Shown here one piece after another: positions 7,351 to 13,359 of a stretch of DNA of 20,806 bases; position 1 is the first letter of the stretch; each line of letters opens with the position of its first letter. The position numbers and the translations under genes were made by a program. Source of the stretch: a virus. Location: positions 1 through 20,806 of the IMG/VR virus record IMGVR_UViG_3300024428_000358; one strand, given 5' to 3'. The notes beneath the pieces are model-generated. The model was not told where the DNA came from and ran no database searches. It saw only the letters and a list, made by a program, of their open reading frames with translations.

Positions 7351-9315
7351 CTATGCTCCTATCTCCACGTAAGTTGTTCCTGGTTGTAAAGTAAATCCAT
7401 ATAAATGATAACTTTCTCCTGTTTGTCCTGACAATGGTGAATCAGGTACTAGTGTAATTGTTCCACCATCTGTTGTACTAACATCACTTAATAATCCTGC
7501 ACTTGCACCTGTTTTAAATGTACCAGGTTGAGACGCTGAATTTTTAACAGCAAACCAAAATGCTCTAGGATTTGAATCTGAATTATTAACTGATTGTACT
7601 GAAAATGTTCTTGTTTGATCTGCCAACTGATTAACTGCCGATTCAAAACCTGTAGATGTTGAATCATCTATTATATCGGCAACTGCTGGAGGTGTTCCTA
7701 CTCCTGTTGTCCAGATCCAGAAAGACGGATACGTAAATGAGGCAGATACGTTGCTTGTTGTTGACGACTGATCTGTCGTATATGAGGTGCCTGTTACATC
7801 AACAGGTCTTGTGAACGTACACGTATTTGAGACAGTACGTGTATCGCTTGTATTGTCTTTGTGTATAGGTGATGTAAATGTAAATGTCCCACTCACATAT
7901 CCGCTTCCTGAATTTGTACTCAAAGTACCACCACTTGCTGTTAAAGCATGTGAAGTGTTACTTGAATTTGATATACCACTTGTGTTAGTAGAGTACGATG
8001 TACTAGCATAAGATTTTAAAAATGTTTTTCCGCTAACATTATTTTTAGATAAACTCATAGACGCTGTTGACCAATTTACAGAAAAACTTGTATTTGATTC
8101 TGTATATTCTGATTCACTGCCGTCATTATGATTAAATTTAATTGTTGCACCAGCCGAACCTCCAGTACGACTAGTTGATATTGGTCTAATATATGAGTTT
8201 GTATTGTCTACAGTAAAAGTTTGATTCCAATCTACACCACCTGCTGGTGTTTGTGATTTACTTCCTGCTGAATAATTACTTAAAGTACCGTTAACACTTC
8301 CACTTGTTTGAGTGATAGAGTAAACTGAACTTATATAATCGTTTGTAACGTCACTAGGATTATCTACAGATACAGAAAATCCTGTTGCTGGTACATCCCA
8401 ATTATTAGTACTTGAAGGATTACCTGAAGCTGAAAATGAAGGAGTAAAAGTTGCTAAAGTTAATCTTAAAAGATCACCTGAAAATTCTGCTGTTCTAACT
8501 GTACTTGTTACACCACTTTCTTTATAACCTGTAAGTGTTCTATAATCTCCTGAAGTTGTAAATACAAAAGGAGAATCTCCTCCTCCTGATCCTGCTGATC
8601 CTGTAAAACCTACGGCACCTACTGAACCAGTATAACCACCACCTGGTCCTTGAGGACCTGTGGCACCTGCTGAACCAGTGTAACCTACACCGATTGATCC
8701 TGTAAAACCTACGGCGCCATCTGAACCATCAGCACCTGCTGTTCCTGTATCTCCTTTTGATCCTGAATAACCTATTACGCCTTGATCACCTTTTGATCCT
8801 GAAAAACCTACGGCGCCAGCTGAGCCTGCGTCACCTTTTGATCCTGAAAAACCTGTTACACCTTGTATACCTTGTGAACCTGTATCTCCTTTTGATCCTG
8901 AAAAACCTGTGGCGCCAGTTGAACCTGCGTCACCTTTTGATCCTGTGTATCCTGCTCCGGTAGAACCAGTAAAACCAACAGCACCATCTGATCCGTCTGA
9001 ACCATCAGCACCTTTTGATCCTGTGTAACCTACTCCTGTTGAACCAGTGAAACCAACTGTACCAGATGAACCTGTGTACCCTAAACCTCCTGAGGATCCT
9101 GTAAAACCTACAGCACCTACTGAACCAGTGTAACCACCACCTGGTCCTTGAGCACCAACTGATCCTGTGAAACCTTGTGAACCTGAATAACCACCTGGTG
9201 ACCCAGCGGCTCCGTCAGCCCCTTTGGAACCTGTAAAACCTGTTGGACCTCCTGATCCTGTGTAACCTATACGTCCTAGGCCGACACGAACACCGGCGTT
9301 CTTAATTACTGGCAT
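7351..9315 (-). CDS. Large collagen-like tail-fibre protein
   Basis: 654 residues. A short N-terminal cap (MPVIKNAGVRVGLGRI) leads straight into a collagen-like rod at 17-243 made of GYTGS, GFTGS and GFSGSKGD units. Residues about 247-654 are a long Ser/Thr/Asn-rich beta domain (SPFVFTTSGDYRTLTGYKES, FSVSVDNPSDVTNDYISS, WFAVKNSASQPGTF) ending YGFTLQPGTTYVEIGA. I recall similar long domains in cyanophage fibres, but no enzymatic motif is visible. It is the first gene of the leftward fibre block. A GAGGGAG Shine-Dalgarno-like sequence lies about 15 bases upstream of the ATG and a late promoter lies at 9384-9391. Role: virion fibre, probably trimeric. Confidence 0.88.
   Translation of the reverse strand: MPVIKNAGVRVGLGRIGYTGSGGPTGFTGSKGADGAAGSPGGYSGSQGFTGSVGAQGPGGGYTGSVGAVGFTGSSGGLGYTGSSGTVGFTGSTGVGYTGSKGADGSDGSDGAVGFTGSTGAGYTGSKGDAGSTGATGFSGSKGDTGSQGIQGVTGFSGSKGDAGSAGAVGFSGSKGDQGVIGYSGSKGDTGTAGADGSDGAVGFTGSIGVGYTGSAGATGPQGPGGGYTGSVGAVGFTGSAGSGGGDSPFVFTTSGDYRTLTGYKESGVTSTVRTAEFSGDLLRLTLATFTPSFSASGNPSSTNNWDVPATGFSVSVDNPSDVTNDYISSVYSITQTSGSVNGTLSNYSAGSKSQTPAGGVDWNQTFTVDNTNSYIRPISTSRTGGSAGATIKFNHNDGSESEYTESNTSFSVNWSTASMSLSKNNVSGKTFLKSYASTSYSTNTSGISNSSNTSHALTASGGTLSTNSGSGYVSGTFTFTSPIHKDNTSDTRTVSNTCTFTRPVDVTGTSYTTDQSSTTSNVSASFTYPSFWIWTTGVGTPPAVADIIDDSTSTGFESAVNQLADQTRTFSVQSVNNSDSNPRAFWFAVKNSASQPGTFKTGASAGLLSDVSTTDGGTITLVPDSPLSGQTGESYHLYGFTLQPGTTYVEIGA
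8587..9267 (-). repeat. Collagen-like coding repeat
   Basis: Gly-X-Y repeat encoding residues 17-243 of the fibre. Units are more varied than in the other two fibres, with GPGGGYTGSVGAVGFTGS occurring twice and KGADGSDGSDGAVGFTGS-type units. It shares DNA-level units with 6420-7013. Confidence 0.88.
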
Positions 9316-9353
9316 ATTGCGATACTTATCTCCCTCATATTAATGTCCAAGCA

Positions 9354-9382
9354 TTGACATTTTTTTAGTATTCTGTTATAGT
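9354..9382 (+). promoter_or_regulatory. Sigma70-like promoter for the glycosyltransferase pair
   Basis: TTGACA at 9354-9359, a 17-base spacer, then TATAGT at 9377-9382: five of six -10 positions and all -35 positions match consensus. The expected start is near 9389, giving a leader of about 35 bases before the ATG at 9424. It points into the plus-strand module 9424-12848. Confidence 0.8.
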
Positions 9383-9383
9383 A

Positions 9384-9395
9384 TATTTATAAATA
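9384..9395. promoter_or_regulatory. Palindromic, bidirectional T4-type late promoter
   Basis: TATTTATAAATA is a perfect 12-bp palindrome containing TATAAATA on both strands (plus 9388-9395, minus 9384-9391). It sits in the only divergent gap between the fibre block (leftward) and the glycosyltransferase pair (rightward), so one element can fire late transcription both ways. It directly abuts the sigma70-like -10 at 9377-9382. Confidence 0.65.
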
Positions 9396-9423
9396 AACTG
9401 TAGTGAGTTGGTAATTTAAATAA

Positions 9424-11454
9424 ATGATTTCTATTGCATTTTTAGATATAATTGGTCTTCCGTATGACGGAGATACATTAAAGAAAAGAGGCCTTGGTGG
9501 TAGCGAGTCTGCGACTATCTTGATGGCCAAAGAACTAACAAAGTTAGGTTTCAAAGTAACCATTTTCAATAACTGTAATAAAGATTCAAACCTTGCAAGA
9601 GAAGGCACTTACGATGGTGTACAATACTTTGACAATACTATTTTAGATTATAAAAGTGATTTTAAATTTGATATTGTAATTTCATTAAGAACTATAATTC
9701 CTTTTATAACACCTAACTTATACAAACAGTTTGAAGGATATAATCCTCAAAGATATTCAGCAATCACAGCTAACGCTAGACATAAAGCAGTTTGGATGCA
9801 TGACACATTTGCAAACGGCGATCTTATATTAGAAGACCTTTTAGTACAAGGACATATAGATGAAGTATTTACTTTATCAGATTTTCATTCAACTTATGTA
9901 ATGAATTGTGACCATGGTAAAAGAAGAAACATGGAAGTATTAAAACACAAATTTTTTCAAACTAGAAACGGAATAGTAACTTATAAAAATGATGTTGATA
10001 TAAGAAAGAAAGATCCACACTTATATGTTTTCAATGCAGCTTTCACAAAAGGTATGGCACCTTTAGTTAACGATATATGGCCAAAAATAAAAGCAAAAAT
10101 ACCTGAAGCTAAACTAATATGTATTGGTGGTTTTTATGTTTTTCCAGGACAAGAGTTAGACGCTCAAGGAAAAGAATGGACTAAAATGTCAAATGATCCT
10201 AAAAATAAAAATTTAGGTATAGAATTTACAGGTGTTATAAAACAATCTGAAATAGCAGATATATTAGAAAGAGCAAGTTACAAATTATTTCCAGGTGCTT
10301 TTCCTGAAACATTTGGTATATCATCTTTAGAGGCAATAGCATATAATACACCTATCATCGGTACACGTTTTGGTGCTTTAGAAGAAACAGCAGTTAGTGA
10401 AGCTTGTTATATGATAGACTATGCAATAGAACCAAACTCTTTATTTCCATTTATACCTAAAGAAAGACAAGTAGAAAAATTTGTCCACACCGTAATAATG
10501 GCTCACCATAATAGATATTTACACCAACAAAAACAATATGCTTGTAATCAAATTAAAGGAGTTGTTGGTTGGGACTCTGTAGCCTTACAGTGGAAACAAC
10601 ATCTATATAGACAATTAGGAAATTACTTATCAAAAGAAGAATATAGAAAAGTATGTCATATAAATTCTAGAGTTAAAAAAGTTTTTGGTAGAAGATTTAC
10701 TAATATAGAAGAAAATTATTTACCAAGAAAAGTAGAACAAAAGATAGTTATAATATCTCCTACTTACAACTCTGAAAGATATATTAACAACTGTATTGAA
10801 TCAGTTGTCTCACAAGATTATGATAACTATGAAATGATTGTAATTGATGACGCTTCTACAGATAACACTTATAACATTGCCAAAAGGTGGGAAAGTGATA
10901 AAATAAAAGTGATTCGTAATGAAGAAAATAAAGGCGCTGTTAGAAATCAAATAGAGTCTATAAGAAAATATTGTAAAGAAGATGACATTGTTATGTTTTT
11001 AGATGGTGATGATTCTTTTATAAATGATAATGAGATACTTCACTTTTACAATAATCTTTATGACGGTACTACAGAATTTACCTATGGGTCTTGTTACTCA
11101 ATGGTTGATAGAATACCTTTGATAGCACAAAACTATCCAGAGGAAATAAAACAAAAGAAAGAATATAGAAAATACAAATTTAATTGGAATATGCCATACA
11201 CACATTTGAGAACATTTAAAGCAGGACTTTTAAATGATATTGATGACAGTAATTTCCAAGACGAAAACAAAAACTGGTACAAAGCCGGTGGAGACGGTTC
11301 TATATTTTACTCACTTATAGAACAAGCCGATCCAGACAAGGTAAAAGTTGTATCAGATATAGTCTATAATTATAATGATATAAATCCTTTAAACGATTAT
11401 AAAATTAACGGTGATGAACAAACAAAAAATGCGAATAGGATAATTAACCAATGA
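9424..11454 (+). CDS. Bifunctional glycosyltransferase, GT4-like + GT2 fusion
   Basis: 676 residues with two catalytic modules. Residues about 1-400 are GT-B type: LGGSESATILMAKEL near the start is the GGSE acceptor-loop motif, and ETFGISSLE places the E-x7-E pair at E295 and E303, followed by NTPIIGTRFGALEE, as in GT4 retaining enzymes. Residues about 440-640 are a GT2 (GT-A) module with KIVIISPTYNSERY, IDDASTDNT and a D-x-D at D527-G-D529. It probably transfers two different sugars from nucleotide-sugar donors in the host cytoplasm. Host glycan is one possible acceptor, a virion protein another. No strong Shine-Dalgarno was seen; GTGAG about 18 bases upstream is weak. Its stop overlaps the next start as ATGA. 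Specific sugars cannot be read from sequence. Confidence 0.88.
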   Translation: MISIAFLDIIGLPYDGDTLKKRGLGGSESATILMAKELTKLGFKVTIFNNCNKDSNLAREGTYDGVQYFDNTILDYKSDFKFDIVISLRTIIPFITPNLYKQFEGYNPQRYSAITANARHKAVWMHDTFANGDLILEDLLVQGHIDEVFTLSDFHSTYVMNCDHGKRRNMEVLKHKFFQTRNGIVTYKNDVDIRKKDPHLYVFNAAFTKGMAPLVNDIWPKIKAKIPEAKLICIGGFYVFPGQELDAQGKEWTKMSNDPKNKNLGIEFTGVIKQSEIADILERASYKLFPGAFPETFGISSLEAIAYNTPIIGTRFGALEETAVSEACYMIDYAIEPNSLFPFIPKERQVEKFVHTVIMAHHNRYLHQQKQYACNQIKGVVGWDSVALQWKQHLYRQLGNYLSKEEYRKVCHINSRVKKVFGRRFTNIEENYLPRKVEQKIVIISPTYNSERYINNCIESVVSQDYDNYEMIVIDDASTDNTYNIAKRWESDKIKVIRNEENKGAVRNQIESIRKYCKEDDIVMFLDGDDSFINDNEILHFYNNLYDGTTEFTYGSCYSMVDRIPLIAQNYPEEIKQKKEYRKYKFNWNMPYTHLRTFKAGLLNDIDDSNFQDENKNWYKAGGDGSIFYSLIEQADPDKVKVVSDIVYNYNDINPLNDYKINGDEQTKNANRIINQ

Positions 11455-12848
11455 AAAAAATATTAATAGCAATACCAACAAACAAGTATATAGAACCAGA
11501 AACATACAAAGCAATATATGATCTTACAGTACCAGAAGGATACAAAGTTGAATTTCAATTTTTCTTTGGTTATCAAGTAGATCAAATTAGAAATTTAATT
11601 GCTAAATGGGGAGAACATTATGATTATTTGTTTTCAGTAGACAGTGATATATCTTTTGATAAAGATACACTAGTTAAAATGTTAGCACATGATGTAGATA
11701 TTGTATCAGGTCTTTATATTCAAAGAATACCAGGAACACACTCATTAGAAATTTATGAAGCCGCTAACAATGGTGGCTCTAGACGTATTCCTTTTGTAAA
11801 AGTTAAAGATACTCCGTTTTTAGAAATAGTTGGTTGTGGTATGGGTTGTGCCCTTATTAAAGGAAAAGTATTTAGAGAAGTTGGTTATCCTCAATACACA
11901 TATCATTCAGCACTTGATCATAACAATACATTATCCGAAGATGTTGACTTTTGTAGAAAAGCAAGAGCAAAAGGTTTTAAAATATGGGCAGATACTACAA
12001 TACGTTGTAGACACACAGGTAACAGCACATTTGAAGTAGGACAAATTATGGACAATCGTAATATGTTTGAAGAAAAAACACCAGTTGTAAATGATTTAGG
12101 CCACGATACAGCAACATATGTAACAGAGGTTGAAGGCAAAGGTGTTAAAGATACTAGATTTATTGATAAGACTGCAAAAGATGTTAAGAGAGTATATCCA
12201 GGTATTGATCCTAAAACTGGAAAATATGCACTAGAAGTAAATGAAGGAGAAAAATTTACTGGTGATAGTGTAGAGTATACTTCATTAGCAGACGCAGTAC
12301 AAAGATTAAAAAATCCTATTGGACAAAGTATGGAGATCGGTGTTAGACTAGGTTTAGGAAGTAAAACTATTATAGACGCATATAGACATTATCATCCTAA
12401 AACTAGTCTTGTTCATTTAGGTGTTGATCCATATGGTAATATTGACTATGCAGCTTCTGATAGTGTATTAGCCAGAAAATTTAACTATGATAATTTAATG
12501 AGAAAAACTACATTAATAAATTTTGCTGAAGATTATCCAGAGTTTCATCTTGTAAACCTAGAAGATTCAGAATTTATGAATAGTTTTGCTAATGGTTATC
12601 CTGTCTATGATGAATATAAAAGAATGATAGACAAATATGAAATGATACACTTTGACGGTCCACATGATACAAAAAGTGTTTTAAAAGAAGCAGTATTCTT
12701 TAATCAAAGAAAAGCAGATCAAACTATATGGGTTTTTGACGATATAAGTGGTTTAAATTGGGCTACTTTAGAAAACTTTCTGACTAAAGCACAGTTTAAA
12801 CTTGTGACAAAAGGTATGAACAAAGCAATGTTTGAATATCTTGCTTAA
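11451..12848 (+). CDS. GT2-like glycosyltransferase fused to a class I methyltransferase-like domain
   Basis: 465 residues. Residues 1-about 200 are a GT-A/GT2 domain: ILIAIPTNKYIEPET, D64-S-D66 in LFSVDSDISFD, the IVGCGMGCALIKG segment and EDVDFCRKARAKGFKIWAD, typical of GT2 acceptor-side motifs. Residues about 270-465 resemble a SAM-dependent methyltransferase of the Methyltransf_24 type: SMEIGVRLGLGSKTI (motif I region, about 293-306), HLGVDPYGN, and MIHFDGPHDTKSVLKEA followed by WVFDDISG. A fused sugar transferase and methyltransferase suggests a capped or methylated glycan. Translation is coupled to the preceding gene through ATGA. The gene converges on the small virion gene, sharing a TTAA in the stop codons. 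The methyltransferase call is less certain than the GT2 call. Confidence 0.82.
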   Translation: MKKILIAIPTNKYIEPETYKAIYDLTVPEGYKVEFQFFFGYQVDQIRNLIAKWGEHYDYLFSVDSDISFDKDTLVKMLAHDVDIVSGLYIQRIPGTHSLEIYEAANNGGSRRIPFVKVKDTPFLEIVGCGMGCALIKGKVFREVGYPQYTYHSALDHNNTLSEDVDFCRKARAKGFKIWADTTIRCRHTGNSTFEVGQIMDNRNMFEEKTPVVNDLGHDTATYVTEVEGKGVKDTRFIDKTAKDVKRVYPGIDPKTGKYALEVNEGEKFTGDSVEYTSLADAVQRLKNPIGQSMEIGVRLGLGSKTIIDAYRHYHPKTSLVHLGVDPYGNIDYAASDSVLARKFNYDNLMRKTTLINFAEDYPEFHLVNLEDSEFMNSFANGYPVYDEYKRMIDKYEMIHFDGPHDTKSVLKEAVFFNQRKADQTIWVFDDISGLNWATLENFLTKAQFKLVTKGMNKAMFEYLA

Positions 12849-13186
12849 AAAGCTCTGACTACAGATGGAGTTACGATAGCAATACCCTCTAATAAACGAG
12901 TAACAGTACTATCAGCGTGAGTAGCTACAACGTCAAATACATGACGGCCTGCTACTAAAGCTTTTGTTTGATCGGCAGTTAAACTTATAGTTACCACACC
13001 CTCTGTAGGATTTGTTACTGTACAAGTAAATACTACTCTAGGATATGTTGTTGAATATCCTTTAGCAATTTTTGCCACCATTGTGTAACCAGTAAGATCA
13101 AAATCTGTACCGTCAGCGTTAGTGACTTCTAAATCGTATGTAAAATTAGACCCTTGGTCTATCGTTAAGTTTGCTATGCCAGCCAT
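12845..13186 (-). CDS. Small Ig-like virion/baseplate-associated protein
   Basis: 113 residues, all-beta by composition. The pattern LTIDQGSNFTYDLEVTNADG, then FDLTGYTMVAKIAK, then GVVTISLTADQTKAL and GRHVFDVVATHADSTVTRLL is that of small phage proteins with a BppU-N-terminal-like or Ig-like fold. I recall these in many tailed phages near fibre and baseplate genes. It sits alone on the minus strand between two plus-strand cargo modules, with its own late promoter ending six bases before the ATG. Its stop overlaps the convergent gene by four bases. The probable role is a virion structural component; partner unknown. Confidence 0.75.
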   Translation of the reverse strand: MAGIANLTIDQGSNFTYDLEVTNADGTDFDLTGYTMVAKIAKGYSTTYPRVVFTCTVTNPTEGVVTISLTADQTKALVAGRHVFDVVATHADSTVTRLLEGIAIVTPSVVRAF

Positions 13187-13191
13187 ACAGT

Positions 13192-13199
13192 TATTTATA
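13192..13199 (-). promoter_or_regulatory. T4-type late promoter (TATAAATA)
   Basis: An exact TATAAATA on the minus strand. Its last A lies six bases from the ATG at 13186, so the expected start falls at or next to the start codon. No Shine-Dalgarno fits between them, which suggests a leaderless or near-leaderless late mRNA, or a motif used with an unusual start. Confidence 0.6.
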
Positions 13200-13208
13200 T
13201 TCGGAAAG

Positions 13209-13237
13209 TTGCCATTTTAGATAAAATATTGTATACT
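13209..13237 (+). promoter_or_regulatory. Sigma70-like promoter of the riboswitch-btuB unit
   Basis: TTGCCA at 13209-13214, a 17-base spacer, and TATACT at 13232-13237: each hexamer has one mismatch from consensus. The expected start near 13244 is about nine bases before the riboswitch's closing helix at 13253, so the whole aptamer would be the 5' end of the mRNA. Confidence 0.78.
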
Positions 13238-13247
13238 ATATAGTATA
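13232..13247. repeat. 16-bp perfect palindrome over the btuB -10/start region
   Basis: TATACTATATAGTATA reads the same on both strands. It covers the -10 hexamer and the expected start point, a typical place for a repressor operator. Low-complexity AT composition makes chance a real alternative, and no regulator gene is in the window. Confidence 0.5.
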
Positions 13248-13252
13248 TAACA

Positions 13253-13356
13253 ATGGCCTAAAAGCGTAGTGGGAAAGTGACGTGAAATTCGTTCAGATTA
13301 CTTGATACGGTTATACTCCGAATGCCACCTAGGCCATACAACGAGCAAGGAGACTC
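13253..13356 (+). promoter_or_regulatory. Hydroxocobalamin riboswitch (env8-like, class II cobalamin)
   Basis: An RNA leader that senses cobalamin and controls translation of the receptor gene. An 8-bp closing helix pairs ATGGCCTA (13253-13260) with TAGGCCAT (13330-13337). Inside are the cobalamin-family core elements: GTGGGAA at 13269-13275, a GTGAAATTC loop region at 13282-13290 closed by GACG/CGTT, a CGG/CCG hairpin at 13308-13320, and GCCACC at 13324-13329. Downstream, GAG (13343-13345) pairs with CTC (13354-13356) to present AAGGAG (13347-13352), the Shine-Dalgarno, in a loop; CTCC at 13316-13319 is complementary to it. From memory the element matches the structurally solved env8 HyCbl riboswitch at nearly every base. 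In that family, ligand binding locks an L5-L13 kissing loop that hides the ribosome site, so cobalamin would repress translation. Confidence 0.95.
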
Positions 13357-13359
13357 AAC

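Noticed and set aside
8757-8963. Plus-strand Leu-rich open frame opposite the large fibre
   Set aside because: It is again an antisense product of the repeat.
5050-9267. Regularly spaced repeats suggesting a CRISPR array
   Set aside because: The repeats are in-frame coding units in whole codons without unique spacers, and they encode Gly-X-Y triplets.
9387-9608. Minus-strand 73-residue open frame opposite the glycosyltransferase start
   Set aside because: It lies antisense within a strongly supported gene and across its promoter, with no ribosome site or recognisable domain.
13187-13359. tRNA or other structural RNA gene in the structured intergenic gap
   Set aside because: No cloverleaf or CCA-type acceptor arrangement. 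The conserved blocks and the Shine-Dalgarno hairpin fit a cobalamin riboswitch instead.
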